Translations under genes and position numbers: made by a program
The notes under the pieces: model-generated
What the model was told of the DNA's origin: nothing
The model's database searches: none
The model's input: only the letters and a program-made list of their open reading frames with translations
Shown here: one piece after another, positions 15,101 through 29,365 of the stretch
Numbering within the stretch: the stretch's first letter is position 1
Layout of the letters: each line of letters starts with the position of its first letter
DNA from: Halocaridina rubra
Lineage: Eukaryota > Arthropoda > Malacostraca > Decapoda > Atyidae
Assembly: GCA_037179515.1 (NCBI GenBank)
Contig: JAXCGZ010007570.1
Coordinates: 56,001 to 120,000 of the forward strand
Direction: 5' to 3'
Length of the DNA: 64,000 nt

Positions 15101-15945
15101 GTGAAGGTCCTTCTCTCGGTGGCCTGCTGCATTCAGCGTTTGAGGCTGGGGCAGTCTTGCTGCAATTTGGCAAAGTCTGGACGGGACTTCAATGGCTCGA
15201 GAGGTGCATCATCTTGTAAAGGAGGGGGAAACTCTCTGCGTTCCACATTACGTGTACTGACTGCAGCAGACTCAACGGAGTCAGTCGGAGAATCGTCCAT
15301 ATTCTTGGCATCGAGGCCAGGAGTTGCTGCTGAAATGGCTTCATGTGACTTCCCCCGAGGGAAGTTATAACGAGAAATGTCCTTATGGTATAGGTCGGCC
15401 TGGAAAGTAGGAACTAGGTTCACTGCACGACCCATCAAGACAGGGTACATAAGCCCAATCATTGCCACAGCTGGGGCTTTTCCCTTGTAGTATTTGCAAT
15501 CCAGGTTAATGACACAGCAGTGTCGTATTTGGGGTGTTCCTTCAGCAACCCGCACACGAACGACTTCACCAGTATAATCTTCATCCCTGACGAATTTCTC
15601 ATCAACAAATATGCCATTGGCCCCAGTGTCAAGGGCTATCTCAGCTTACACACCATTTATGGTTTCTAGGCATTTTGGGATCATTTCCAGATCATCATGT
15701 TCGATGAATTCCACATTGGCAAGTTTGTGTGGTGGTTCCTCGGCATTATCCTCATTGGCCCTTTCTGGCCCTGTTTCCACAATATAGGCCGAGTAAGTGG
15801 CCAGACGGCTATGTGGGCCGCCGCTGTGTGAGGGAGCGTGGTGGCTCTTAGAGTTTGGCTGAAAACCCTGGGAAGGTGGAGCAGAGTAATGGCCTTTGCC
15901 TCTTAACTGCTGAGGCTTAGGTCTTACCGGGTCATCCTTCTTGAG
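12178..15945 (-). pseudogene. pol: Pol of element 2: protease, integrase, RT, RNase H, with two in-frame stops
   Basis: One continuous minus-strand frame from 15945 to 12178. From its start: a basic, Ser/His-rich linker, then a retropepsin-like aspartic protease with the DTGA active site near 15625, then an HHCC zinc finger, a DDE integrase, a GPY/F module, Gypsy-type RT (FIDD) and RNase H. It confirms that protease is also upstream, so the order is PR-INT-RT-RH. Stops are TAA at 15646-15648, just before the protease motif, and TGA at 15133-15135, where element 1 has Trp. The terminal stop is also changed (TAA to TCA), adding a few residues. Otherwise the protein is highly similar to element 1 and shows no frameshift. 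Confidence 0.92.
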
Positions 15946-17916
15946 TGATTACCTAATTGTGATTACCTAATTGTGTTTACGGGAAAGAGCCCAAGGCTCG
16001 TATCTTCCCGTCTCCTCATCGGTTCCATTTTATACTTAGTGATACTTATCATACCTGTCCTTAAAACTATGGATTGAGATAGCATTAACTACCTCCTCAC
16101 TTAGCGAATTCCAATTATCAACTACTCTTAAACTGAAAAAGTATTTCCTTACATCCTGCAAACAAGTTTTCTTACGAAGCTTCAAACTATGACCTCTAGT
16201 TCTAGGGCCAGCCATATCAAAATATCGATCCCTATCCACTCTATCATAACCATGAAGGAATTTAAAGACTGTCACCATATCCCCCCCTCACTCTTCTAGC
16301 TTCGAGTGATGGTAAGTCTAATTCCCTCAGCCTCTCATCATAACTGAGATTGCGTATTTCTGGCACCAGTTTCGTGGCATGTCTTTGAACTTTTTCAAGC
16401 TTAGCTATGTGCTTTTTCAAGTGCAGATTCCAAAAGGGGGCTGCATATTCGAGTTTTGGCCTCACATAGGTTACATAAATATTTCTGAACATTTCCTTGT
16501 CCATGTGCCTGAAGGCTACCCTTACATTTGATAAGAATGCATATGCTGCCCTTACTATGCCATTTATATGTATTTCTGGAGACAAATCTACCAGTATGTT
16601 TACTCCTAGATCTCTCTCATTTTCTGTCTCTTGAAGTTGTACTCCAGCCACCGAGTAGTCAAGCTTGGGCCTTCTTGCACTTGTACCCATTCTCATTACC
16701 TTACATTTTGAAGTATTGAATTTCATTAGCCACTTTTCTGACCACTCATGCAGATTATTTAGATCCTCCTGAAGTTCTCTACCATTGTTCTCGTTTTTTA
16801 CTTTCTTCACAATCTTTGCATCATCTGCAAACATATTTATGAATGAATTTACAGACTCTGGTAGGTCATTTACATATACAAGGAACAAAAGTGGCCCTAA
16901 AACTGAACCCTGTGGAACTCCACTACTAACTCTTCTCCATTCAGACACTGAGTGTCTTACTCTAACCCTCTGTTCCCTTCCTTCTAAGTAAGTCATTATC
17001 CATTCCAAAACATTTCCACCTATTCTAGCCATTGATTGCAGCTTCCTAATAAGTCTCCCATGTGGAACAGTGTCAAACGCTTTCTGGAAGTCTAGGAATA
17101 TGCAATCTGCCCAGCCCTCTCTTTCCTGTAAGATTTGGCTTACCTCATCATAAAATTCTAATAAGTTTGTTACTGTTGATCTACCTTCTCTGAAGCCATG
17201 TTGCCTCACTGACAAAAAGTTGAAGGATTCCAAGTGAAGAGAGATATGTTTCCTTAGTAGTTTCTCCATAACTTTGCAAACTATGCTGGTCAAGGAAACT
17301 GGTCTATAGTTCAGAGCCGTATCCCTCCTTCCCTTTTTGAAGATAGGTATCACATTTGCTTGTTTCCAGCATCTTGGAATCTCCCCCGACTCCAGTGACT
17401 CCTTAAATATGATACTTAGTGCCACTGATATTGTGTTTGCGCATTTTTTAAGCACATGAGGGGATATGTCATCAGGACCTGTAGCTTTATGAACATCTAA
17501 ATCCATCAGCGCTTTGCATACCTCTGTGGCTGTAAGGTTGATGTTCTCTAATACCGGCCCTTGAGCTTCTATCACTGCAATCTGAGGGGGTGGGGTATTT
17601 TCTACTGTAAATACTGACTGAAACTCCTTGTTCAATTCTTTGCAGATCTCTTCATCCGTCTCAGTGATGCTTCCATCCGCTCTCTTTAGCCTTAAAACCT
17701 GTTCTTTTACCTTCAGTTTTCCTCTGATAAAGCTGTGGAAAAGCTTGGGATTTTCTTTAGCCTTCCTGGTGATGTCCCTCTCATAGTCTCTCTCTGCCTC
17801 TCTCCTTTTACTTAGGTAGTCATTTCTTGCTCTTTTGTAGGTTTGCCAGGCATTTATGTTTTTTCTCCTCCTATACCTTTTCCAGCATTTGTCTCTCCAC
17901 TCCTTAGCTCTTTTAC
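15946..17916 (-). mobile_element. CR1/L2-like LINE copy B, inserted in gag
   Basis: A 5'-truncated LINE starting in the linker between endonuclease and RT and ending with two ATTAGGTAATCAC units at the gag junction. The ORF2 frame is open from 17914 to about 16280, where a seventh G in a G-run (six in other copies) shifts the frame. [19 protein letters not shown] and FADDAKI are intact. The C-terminal region continues in another frame to 16036. No clear target duplication is visible at the gag breakpoints. It has younger-subfamily residues (VKNENN, NNLHEW). Confidence 0.92.
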
Positions 17917-18273
17917 GGCATGGCCGTAATAAGGCTTAGGAGTGTGAGGAGGATGAGCTGGACGATTGAAGTTCTGTGAAGGGCTCTTGTGCTTCCCGTT
18001 CCTGTAATCTCTATTTCTGGATAAAGGACTACTGTCTGGGATTCCCGCTCGAAGCCGAGCAAGCGCCAGCTCATGTTCACGTTGTGCTTGTGCCTCCTCA
18101 TGTTGTGCTTGTGCCTCATCACTTGCTCTCTTCTCCAACTTATCTCGGCGTTCAACCATCTTCTCATGAGCCCATTCGAAGAGCTTCTGTCTTGGGGAAA
18201 AACCGTATCTCTCACCCCTAGCAATCATTATGTCCAGGTAACGCTCCTCATCGAATGTTTTGATGGTTTCCAT
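17917..18273 (-). pseudogene. gag: Gag N-terminal remnant of element 2
   Basis: ATG at 18273-18271 opens a frame of about 119 codons before the LINE junction. It starts METIKTFDEERY and has a long charged, probably helical stretch rich in Glu, Gln, Arg and Ala, then a basic Ser/Pro/Asn-rich linker ending PKPYYGHA. The frame resumes beyond the LINE with LKKDDPVRPKP (15945 downward). No capsid-like domain lies between the charged segment and the basic linker, and the break falls where a CCHC knuckle is expected (YYGHA...LKKDDP), so an internal capsid deletion and a knuckle disrupted by the LINE are both plausible. The Gag identity rests on position and composition. Confidence 0.65.
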
Positions 18274-18454
18274 GTTTGTTTCCTAAACAGTCAATAACGA
18301 AGTGCCAAAACAACCACACAAAAAAACAAATCTCTACAATACAGTAGTAGAAAAAAATGAAAGAACCACACAACACCAAGGAGAGAAAAAAAAAATTCAA
18401 CACCACAGTTCAAACATAGACGTAAAAGTGATCTCAAAATCCCACCATAAAAGT

Positions 18455-19425
18455 GACTCAAAATACAATCAATTGCAACGGCAGCAAAATGTTGCAAAAC
18501 AGTGCATGAAACACTGGTAATACAGAATGGCAGTCGTGCCTGCTTAACAGCAATATGTGGCAGTACCTGAGGTAATCGTGCAAATGAAAGGAATGAGCAA
18601 CACAATCAAGTGCAACAGCAACAATATGTTGCAAAACAGTTCATGAAACACTGGTAAACAGAATGGCAGTCGTGCCTGCTTAACAGCAATATGTGGCAGT
18701 ACCTGAGGTAATCGTGCAAATGAAAGGAATGAGCAACACAATCAAGTGCAACAGCAACAAAATGTTGCAAAACAGTGTTGAAACACTGGTAATACAGAAT
18801 GGCAGTCGTGCCTGCTTAGCAGCAATATGTGGCAGTACCTGCGGTTATTGTGCAAATGAAAGGAATGAGCAACACAATCAAGTGCAACAGCAACAAAATG
18901 TTGCAAAACAGTGCATGAAACACTGGTAATACAGAATGGCAGTTGTGCCTGCTTAACAGCAATATGTGGCAGTACCTGCTGTTATTGTGCAAATGAAAGG
19001 AATGAGCAACACAATCAAGTGCAACAGCAACAAAATGTTGCAAAACAGTGCATGAAACACTGGTAATACAGAATGGCAGTTGTGCCTGCTTAACAGCAAT
19101 ATGTGGCAGTACCTGCGGTTATTGTGCACATGAAAGGAATGAACAACACAATCAAGTGCAACAGCAACAAAATGTTGCAAAACAGTGCATGAAACACTGG
19201 TAATACAGAATGGTAGTCGTGCCTGCTTAACAGCAATATGTGGCAGTACCTGCTGTTATTGTGCACATGAAAGGAATGAACAACACAATCAAGTGCAACA
19301 GCAACAAAATGTTGCAAAACAGTGCATGAAACACTGGTAATACAGAATGGCAGTCGTGCCTGCTTAACAGCAATACGTGGCAGTACCTGCAGTTATGGTG
19401 CAAATGAAAGGAATGAGCAACAACG
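18455..19425. repeat. Tandem array, ~7 units of 136-137 bp, in the element 2 leader
   Basis: The marker CAATATGTGG recurs at 18551, 18687, 18823, 18960, 19097, 19234 and 19371 (CAATACGTGG in the last), giving periods of 136, 136, 137, 137, 137 and 137. Units contain GGCAGTCGTGCCTGC, TGGCAGTACCTG and CAAAATGTTGCAAAACAG. It lies between PBS and gag, in the leader RNA. Frames across it are repeat artefacts. Confidence 0.95.
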
Positions 19426-19449
19426 AATTTTACCGACTAGCACCCAGTG

Positions 19450-19699
19450 CCTGAGAGTACAAACAAGTACAGTATAGCGGTCGTGCCTGCGTATGAGCGC
19501 GTATATGGCAGTACCCACAAATAAAATGTCGTAAGTAATACGAACAAGTACAGTATAGCGGTCGTGCCTGCGTATGAGCGCGTATATGGCAGTACCCACA
19601 AATAAAATGTCGTAAGTAATACGAACAAGTACAGTATAGCGGTCGTGCCTGCGTATGAGCGCGTATATGGCAGTACCCACAAATAAAATGTCGTAAGTA
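19450..19699. repeat. Tandem array, 3 units of 81 bp, in the element 2 leader
   Basis: AGTATAGCGG recurs at 19471, 19552 and 19633, period 81. The unit has TCGTGCCTGC followed by TATATGGCAGTACC, a core it shares with the adjacent 137-bp array, so the two arrays probably arose from one ancestral unit. Because 81 is a multiple of three, an open frame crosses the array on the minus strand; I regard it as fortuitous. Confidence 0.94.
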
Positions 19700-20361
19700 A
19701 AATTCTGGAGTGTTACCAAAAGGGCACAGATCCTATGCAAAATACACCAACGATAAGCTAACAGCTTACTAGGCAGCCAGATTACACATTTCTACTAGTA
19801 ATGAGAAAATTTATTTTCAAGTGACAACTCAGACACATGAAAGGCTTAGCCTAGGCTCGATAAATGAAACCAAAATTTTTCTTCCAATCTATGAGCAGTC
19901 AATGCTTGAATATAAAACACAATTATAAGCAAAAATACTTAATATGCTTTCTCCCAATTCCTAAATCCCAAGGAAATATAAACAATTCCTAACAAGTATC
20001 ACCCTTTAACGGATATATAAAACACGAATGCTTTAAAACTCAATCTTATCACGCAAATAAATGAAATTTTAAATAACACGTCTTCTCGTCATGCAAAATT
20101 TCTAAAGTCTGTTACCACATAATCTCATGTAGATTTCCTGAAATATTGTTTACCACATGGGAAACAAGAAAATATTAGTTACCATAATTAATATTGAAAA
20201 TAAAGAAAAATTTCTTATCCGCAATGTCTCTAGCGTGAAAATTTTCGTGTGCAGCCTAAGATTCATTCATTTCAATAATCGAGCCAATGGAAATCGGGTT
20301 TCAGGTGCAATGTTAAAAAGCAAAATAAAAATAAATTTATAAAATCAGTCTGTCTGTTCGG
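19700..20361 (-). other. Leader segment of element 2, non-coding
   Basis: AT-rich sequence between PBS and the 81-bp array, without recognisable genes or repeats. Confidence 0.6.
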
Positions 20362-20379
20362 GTCCCTGTTCGGGCGCCA
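20362..20379 (-). promoter_or_regulatory. Primer-binding site matching the 3' end of tRNA-Lys
   Basis: The minus strand reads TGGCGCCCGAACAGGGAC, the 18-nt sequence known as the complement of the tRNA-Lys(UUU) 3' end. It lies four bases inside the 5' LTR end (CACA, then AGAT, then the site), where minus-strand DNA synthesis would start. It fixes the orientation of element 2 and which LTR is 5'. Confidence 0.93.
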
Positions 20380-20383
20380 ATCT

Positions 20384-22430
<2,047 letters not shown>

Positions 22431-22545
22431 TGTTGCCTCACTTATCGCGGTAGTTCGGTTCCGGGACCTCCCGCGAACCAGGAAATCCGCGAAGTAGGAT
22501 CCGCCTATATGTACATAGATATTTTAATATATTTTTACGTTTACA

Positions 22546-23003
22546 CTGTATAAACCCTCCCTGCACTGTTAAAAAAACACCCTTAACATTATAAATAACA
22601 GCAAGCAACGTAAATTTTTATGAAAGTGATAGATAAAATTACAGTGAATGAGGTGATAATGACGTGACATACATACTCATTTGCAATTATTTTTTTCATT
22701 TACATACTGCATAAACCCTCCCTGCACTGTTAAAAAAAACACCCTTAACATTATAGATAACAGCAAGCAACGTAAATTTTTATGAAAGTGATAGGAAAAC
22801 TTACCGTGAATGTGATGATGACGTGACATACATACTCATTTACAATTATTTTTTCATTTACGTACTGTATAAACCCTCCCTACACTGTTAAAGAAACACC
22901 CTTTACATTAGAAATAACAGCAAGCAACGTAAATTTTTATGAAAGTGATAGATAAAATTACGGTGAATCAGGTGATAATGACGTGACATACATACTCATT
23001 TAT
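22546..23003. repeat. Minisatellite, ~160-bp units, left block
   Basis: CTGTATAAACCCTCCC-type starts at 22546, 22707 and 22865. Units carry CACCCTTAACATTATAAATAACAGC, then GTAAATTTTTATGAAAG and GATAATGACGTGACATACATAC segments. The array is interrupted at 23003 by LINE copy C and resumes at 27668. Confidence 0.93.
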
Positions 23004-23676
23004 AAAGCTGCCGTCCAGTTCTGCCTTCAAGGAAATTTAGAACCTAATTTTTTGTGTAAACTGGGGAAAGCTCTTAAGCCGTTTACCTGATCCTGTGGTT
23101 CCATATATTGTTAAAATCAGTATCCTTCCCATTTATATTAACTTGTTAGTTAGTTTGATACACGAAATAATTAAAAAAAAAAAAAATATCCACCTGTCAA
23201 CAGTATTGAGTTAAGTTGCCAAGTAGTACAGCTGTCTTATTTTCTTCATTTTTTTTTTGCTTTTCTTTTAGCTTTCTCTTTTACTATTTTTTATTTTTTT
23301 ATTTTGTATATATATTGAGTTAAATGTAAAGTCTAATCCTGTGATAACATATCTTGGTTAGCAAGTGAGTTTATCAGTTAGGAAGAATATATAGCAGAAA
23401 CCGGTGGGTGCCACCTCAGACACAGGTTCGAATTTTTCCTTCAGGTTTGACTTTTGTTTTGTTGCATTTTTTTTTCTTTTTCTTTTTATCCTTAAATTAC
23501 CATGGTCAAGTTTTTAAGTTAAGATGTGTGTTACCAGAAAAGAGATAAACTGAGTCACTAAATAGCACTTATATGGAGATGTAAAAATTCTGTGTGAAGC
23601 TTACTTAAAACTTTTTCTCTTTTTTTTCTCTCTTTCTCGTCTTCTTTCTATATTCTGTGAGAGGGAGAACATAAAA

Positions 23677-24754
23677 ATGACGCCATCTCTGTCCCAAACC
23701 TCTCCCATCCATGGGTCGGTAAGAGGGGTAGCCATTAGGAGACTTAAACAGAAAATCAAGAATTTAGAGGAAATGGTTATAAGCCTTGATGATAAAATTC
23801 GGAATATGGATGGAAAAATGAAAGAGAATGAAACACTCAGAGAGCAAATAAGATCTTTGGAGGAAGAAATAAAGCACAAGGGCAGGAGAGAAAGGAACTA
23901 GAAAAAAGAATAAAGAAGCTGGAAGGGGAAAAGAGTCAACTAAAATCTAGAATTTCTAAACAAGAAGATAAAAACAAACAGCTGGATGACAACCTAAAGG
24001 AATTAGATGTTAGTTCACTGCTCTCTTCTGAGAGAGACGAGATTGCTGCTTGGAATGTCCAGATTAAGGAAAACATTGAAGAGTTCAGAAAAGAGCTCCA
24101 GGAGCTGAATATGGAAAATGATGCCATGAAAACTTCCTTTGCTGATGCACTAAAGGGGAATGTGGCAGTAAAAGAGGCTGTAAAGGTGGTGGCACTGGAA
24201 AACATACAAACAGTTGACTATAAAGAGACAGTAATCGAAAAAATGAAAGACGTTATGATGGAAAGGGCAAACCCACTCATCAGACAGGCACTTGATAAGG
24301 AGAAGACAGTGGTAATCTCAGGCATAAGCGAATCCCAGGAGCCAACATGGCAGGGGAGACTTGAAGAAAATAAAGGTAGGGTTGTAGACCTGATAAGAAA
24401 GCTTGGAGTAGTATGTGGTCCTGAGGATATTGTAAACATACACCAACTAGGTAAATATTCGAGGGAAGGAAAGCCGAGACCAACAAAAGTAGCCTTTGAG
24501 AGAGGGGAAACATGTAGGGAAATATTGTTGAGAAAAAAACTCTAAAAGACCTTCAAGAATTCAAAGAAGTGTTCATTAGACGATACAGAACACAGGAAGA
24601 GATGGGAAAGATCAAAAACTTGTTGCAAGAGGCAAGAAGGTTAAATGATGAAAGAAATGAAGAAGAGAAGAAAAATTTTCATTACAGAGTTCTTCCAGAC
24701 AAAGGGGAGATAAAGAAGATAATGACAGAAGATCAGGGGATGTGGCCTCATTAA
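23677..24754 (+). pseudogene. LINE copy C ORF1: coiled-coil and RRM-like nucleic-acid-binding protein
   Basis: ATG at 23677 begins a Glu/Lys-rich coiled coil (KQKIKNLEEMVISLDDKI and onward). A frame break lies near 23878; the coiled coil continues in another frame through SSERDEIAAWN. From about 24300 the protein has VVISGISES, VVDLIRKLG, IHQLGKYSREGKPRP and VAFERGE, a pattern like the RRM-type domain of many LINE ORF1 proteins. A 2-nt difference from copy H near 24537 shifts the frame; copy F has the same difference. The final frame ends at a TAA after GMWPH (24752-24754). ORF1 proteins of this kind bind LINE RNA; the RRM assignment is by pattern only. Confidence 0.8.
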
Positions 24755-27577
24755 GATTGTTACACAAATGCTGATGGATTAGCTGGTAAGGCAGTAGAAT
24801 TAAAAGATAGGATTCACAACAGTAAGGCAGATATAGTAGCAATTACAGAGACTAAGTTGAATGAGGACATAAACAGTGTCACAGTTTTTCCTAAGGGCTT
24901 CGGAATACTAAGGGTTGAAAGATCTGAGAGGACTGGTGGAGGGATAGCACTGCTCATAAGTGAAAGGATTCAAGTTGAAGAAATAAACTTGGCAATAGAA
25001 AGTGAGTTCAAGGAATTTCTTGTTGCTCGCATAAATACTGGGTCAGAGAGCATAATAATAACTGTTGTATACAACCCACCAAGGAACCAAAATAGGCTTG
25101 ACGTTTATGAGGAAAGTCATATAGGTACTATTGAAGTCATAAACTCAGTTGTTAACATGGCACGGGAAAAAAAAATGTAGGATTTTGATTATGGGAGACT
25201 TTAATCATAAAGAGATAGATTGAATAAATCTTGACCCACACAGTGGTGAGGACTCATTCGGGGCAAGATTCCTAGATTGCGTACAAGGGAATTTCCTACA
25301 CCAACATGTAATGGAACCAACAAGGGCCAGGGGTGGGGATGAGCCATCACTACTTGATCTAGTGTTCACAGATAATGTGTTGGATATTGAAAAAATTGAG
25401 TATGAACCACCAATTGGAAAGAGTGACCACTGTGTGTTGTTGATGAAGTATATCATTGAAGATATTCTTCCTGAGAGTAGAGGCACTGAGGACATGAGTA
25501 GGAACTATCGGAAAGGAGATTACATCAAAATGAATGAGCTTTTTGCAGTTATTGACTGGAGAACCTTATTTTACAACAAATCTGTACAAGAATTGTATGA
25601 CATCTTTTGTGAGAAATATGGGAAGATAGTAGATTGCTGCATACCTGTCACCAAAGTAGGTGTAATTCATGCCAGAGAGAAATGGTTCGATAATGGGTGT
25701 ATAAGAGCTAAGGAGTGGAGAGACAAATGCTGGAAAAGGTATAGGAGGAGAAAAAACATAAATGTCTGGCAAACCTACAAAAGAGCAAGAAATGACTACC
25801 TAAGTAAAAGGAGAGAGGCAGAGAGAGACTATGAGAGGGACATCACCAGGAAGGCTAAAGAAAATCCCAAGCTTTTCCACAGCTTTATCAGAGGAAAACT
25901 GAAGGTAAAAGAACAGGTTTTAAGGCTAAAGAGAGCGGATGGAAGCATCACTGAGACGGATGAAGAGATCTGCAAAGAATTGAATAAGGAGTTTCAGTCA
26001 GTATTTACAGTAGAAAATACCCCACCCCCTCAGGTTGCAGTGATAGAAGCTCAAGGGCCGCTATTAGAGAACATCAACCTTACAACCACAGAGGTATGCA
26101 AAGCGCTGATGGATTTAGATGTTCATAAAGCTACAGGTCCTGATGACATATCCCCTCATGTGCTTAAAAATGCGCAAACACAATATCAGTGGCACTAAGT
26201 ATCATATTTAAGGAGTCACTGGAGTCAGGGGAGATTCCAAGATGCTGGAAACAAGCAAATGTGATACCTATCTTCAAAAAGGGAAGGAGGGATACGGCTC
26301 TGAACTATAGACCAGTTTCCTTGACCAGCATAGTTTGCAAAGTTATGGAGAAACTACTAAGGAAACATATCTCTCTTCACTTGGAATCCTTCAACTTTTT
26401 GTCAGTGAGGCAACATGGCTTCAGAGAAGGAAGATCAACAGTAACAAACTTATTAGAATTTTATGATGAGGTAAGCCAAATCTTACAGGAAAGAGAGGGC
26501 TGGGCAGATTGCATATTCCTAAACTTCCAGAAAGCGTTTGACACTGTTCCACATGGGAGACTTATTAGGAAGCTGCAATCAATGGCTAGAATAGGTGGAA
26601 ATGTTTTGGAATGGATAAAAACTTACTTAGAAGGAAGGGAACAGAGGGTTAGAGTAAGACACTCAGTGTCTGAATGGAGAAGAGTTAGTAGTGGAGTTCC
26701 ACAGGGTTCAGTTTTAGGGCCACTTTTGTTCCTTGTATATGTAAATGACCTACCAGAGTCTGTAAATTCATTCATGAATATGTTTGCAGATAATGCAAAG
26801 ATTGTGAAGAAAGTAAAAAACGAGAACAATGGTAGAGAACTTCAGGAGGATCTAAATAATCTGCATGAGTGGTCAGAAAAGTAGCTAATGAAATTCAATA
26901 CTTCAAAATGTAAGGTAATGAGAATGGGTACAAGTGCAAGAAGGCCCAAGCTTGACTACTCGGTGGCTGGAGTACAACTTCAAGAGACAGAAAATGAGAG
27001 AGATCTAGGAGTAAACATACTGGCAGATTTGTCTCCAGAAATACATATAAATGGCATAGTAAGGGCACCATATGCATTCTTATCAAATGTAAGGGTAGCC
27101 TTCAGGCACATGGACAAGGAAATGTTCAGAAATATTTATGTAACCTATGTGAGGCCAAAACTCGAATATGCAGCCCCCTTTTGGAATCCGCACTTGAAAA
27201 AGCACATAGCTAAGCTTGAAAAAGTTCAAAGACATGCCACGAAACTGGTGCCAGAAATACGCAATCTCAGTTATGATGAGAGGCTGAGGGAATTAGACTT
27301 ACCATCACTCGAAGCTAGAAGAGTGAGGGGGGATATGGTGACAGCCTTTAAATTCCTTCATGGTTATGATAGAGTGGATAGGGATGGATATTTTGATATG
27401 GCTGGCTCTAGAACTAGAAGTCATAGTTTGAAGCTTCATAAGAAAACTTCTTTGCAGGATGTAAGGAAATACTTTTTCAGTGTAAGAGTAGTTGATAATT
27501 GGAATTCGCTAAGCGAGGAGGTAGTTAATGCTATCTCAATCCATAGTTTTAAGGACAGGTATGATAAGTATCACTAA
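24755..27577 (+). pseudogene. LINE copy C ORF2: APE-type endonuclease and reverse transcriptase, broken
   Basis: Order: endonuclease (TNADGLAGK, ITETKL, GDFNHKEID, SDHCVLL), a basic linker, RT ([28 protein letters not shown]) and the CR1-type C-terminal region ending DRYDKYH. Damage: loss of two bases near 24763, an A-run frameshift near 25172, TGA at about 25220, loss of one A near 26168, and TAG at about 26882. Motif A reads FLNFQKAFD where other copies have FLDFQKAFD, and the active site is FADN instead of FADD, so both catalytic carboxylate positions are altered. Confidence 0.9.
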
Positions 27578-27667
27578 GTATAAAATGGAACCGATCAGGA
27601 GACGGGAAGATACGAGCTTTGGGCTCTTTCCCGTAAACACAATTAAGTAATCACAATTAGGTAATCA

Positions 27668-28400
27668 CAATTATTTTTTCGTTTACGTACTGTATAAACC
27701 CTCCCTGCACTGTTAAAAAAAACACCCTTTACATTGTAAACAACAGCAAGCAACGTAAATTTTTATGAAAGTGATAGATAAAATTACGGTGAATGAGGTG
27801 ATAATGACGTGACATATATACTCATTTACAATTATTTTTTCGTTTACGTACTGTATAAACCCTCCCTGCACTGTTAAAAAAACACCCTTTACATTATAAA
27901 TAACAGCAAGCAACGTAAATTTTTATGAAAGTGATAGATAAAATTACTGTGAATGAGGGGATAATGACGTGACATAGATACTCATTTACAATTATTTTTT
28001 CGTTTACGCACTGTTAAAAAAACACCCTTTACATTATAAATAACAGCATGCAACGTAAATTTTTATGAAAGTGATAGATAAAATTACGGTGAATGAGGTG
28101 ATAATGACGTGACATACATACTCATTTACAATTATTTTTTTGTTTACGTACTGTATAAACTCTCCCTGCACTGTTAAAAAAACACCCTTTACATTATAAA
28201 TAACAGCAAGCAACGTAAATTTTTATGAAAGCGATAGATAAAATTACGATCAATGAGGTGATGATGACGTGACAAACATACTCATTTACAATTATTTTTT
28301 CGTTTACGAACTGTATAAACCCTCCCTGCACTGTTAAAAAAACACCCTTTACATTTTAAATAACAGCACGCAACGTAAATTTCAATAAAAAAATGAAAAT
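27668..28400. repeat. Minisatellite, ~160-bp units, right block
   Basis: CTGTATAAAC starts at 27690, 27851, 28151 and 28311, with one shortened unit between 27851 and 28151. It continues the array at 22546-23003. Confidence 0.93.
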
Positions 28401-28531
28401 ACTGAAATTTTTTTTTTCAATATTTTAATATTTTTGCGTATACCCATAAAATAAAATAATAATTTATAAAAAAAAAAACGCGATAGAGTGAGAACGCGAA
28501 CTAAGAAGCGCGAATAACCGGAATAACACTG

Positions 28532-29365
<834 letters not shown>

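Larger units (their letters stand above)
23004..27667 (+). mobile_element. CR1/L2-like LINE copy C, near full length (4.66 kb)
   Basis: Inserted in the minisatellite between CATACTCATTTA and CAATTATTTTTT; neighbouring units provide the uninterrupted CATTTACAATTATT. It has a 5' untranslated region (23004-23676), ORF1, ORF2, the 3' hairpin and the ATTAGGTAATCAC end. There is no evident target duplication. Compared with copy H it lacks about 60 bp near its 5' end and begins about 170 bp later. Confidence 0.92.

Noticed and set aside
18291..19317. Series of ~75-codon minus-strand frames, hydrophobic and Cys/Leu rich, looking like a tandem small membrane protein family
   Set aside because: They repeat with the 137-bp array, which shifts frame each unit, and have no independent support.
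18455..19425. Regular repeats with constant spacing, as in a CRISPR array
   Set aside because: The units are contiguous 137-bp tandem repeats without unique spacers, in eukaryotic transposon DNA.
19393..19740. 115-codon minus-strand frame with repeated THDRYTVLV-like units
   Set aside because: It is produced by an 81-bp tandem repeat whose length is a multiple of three, inside a non-coding leader.
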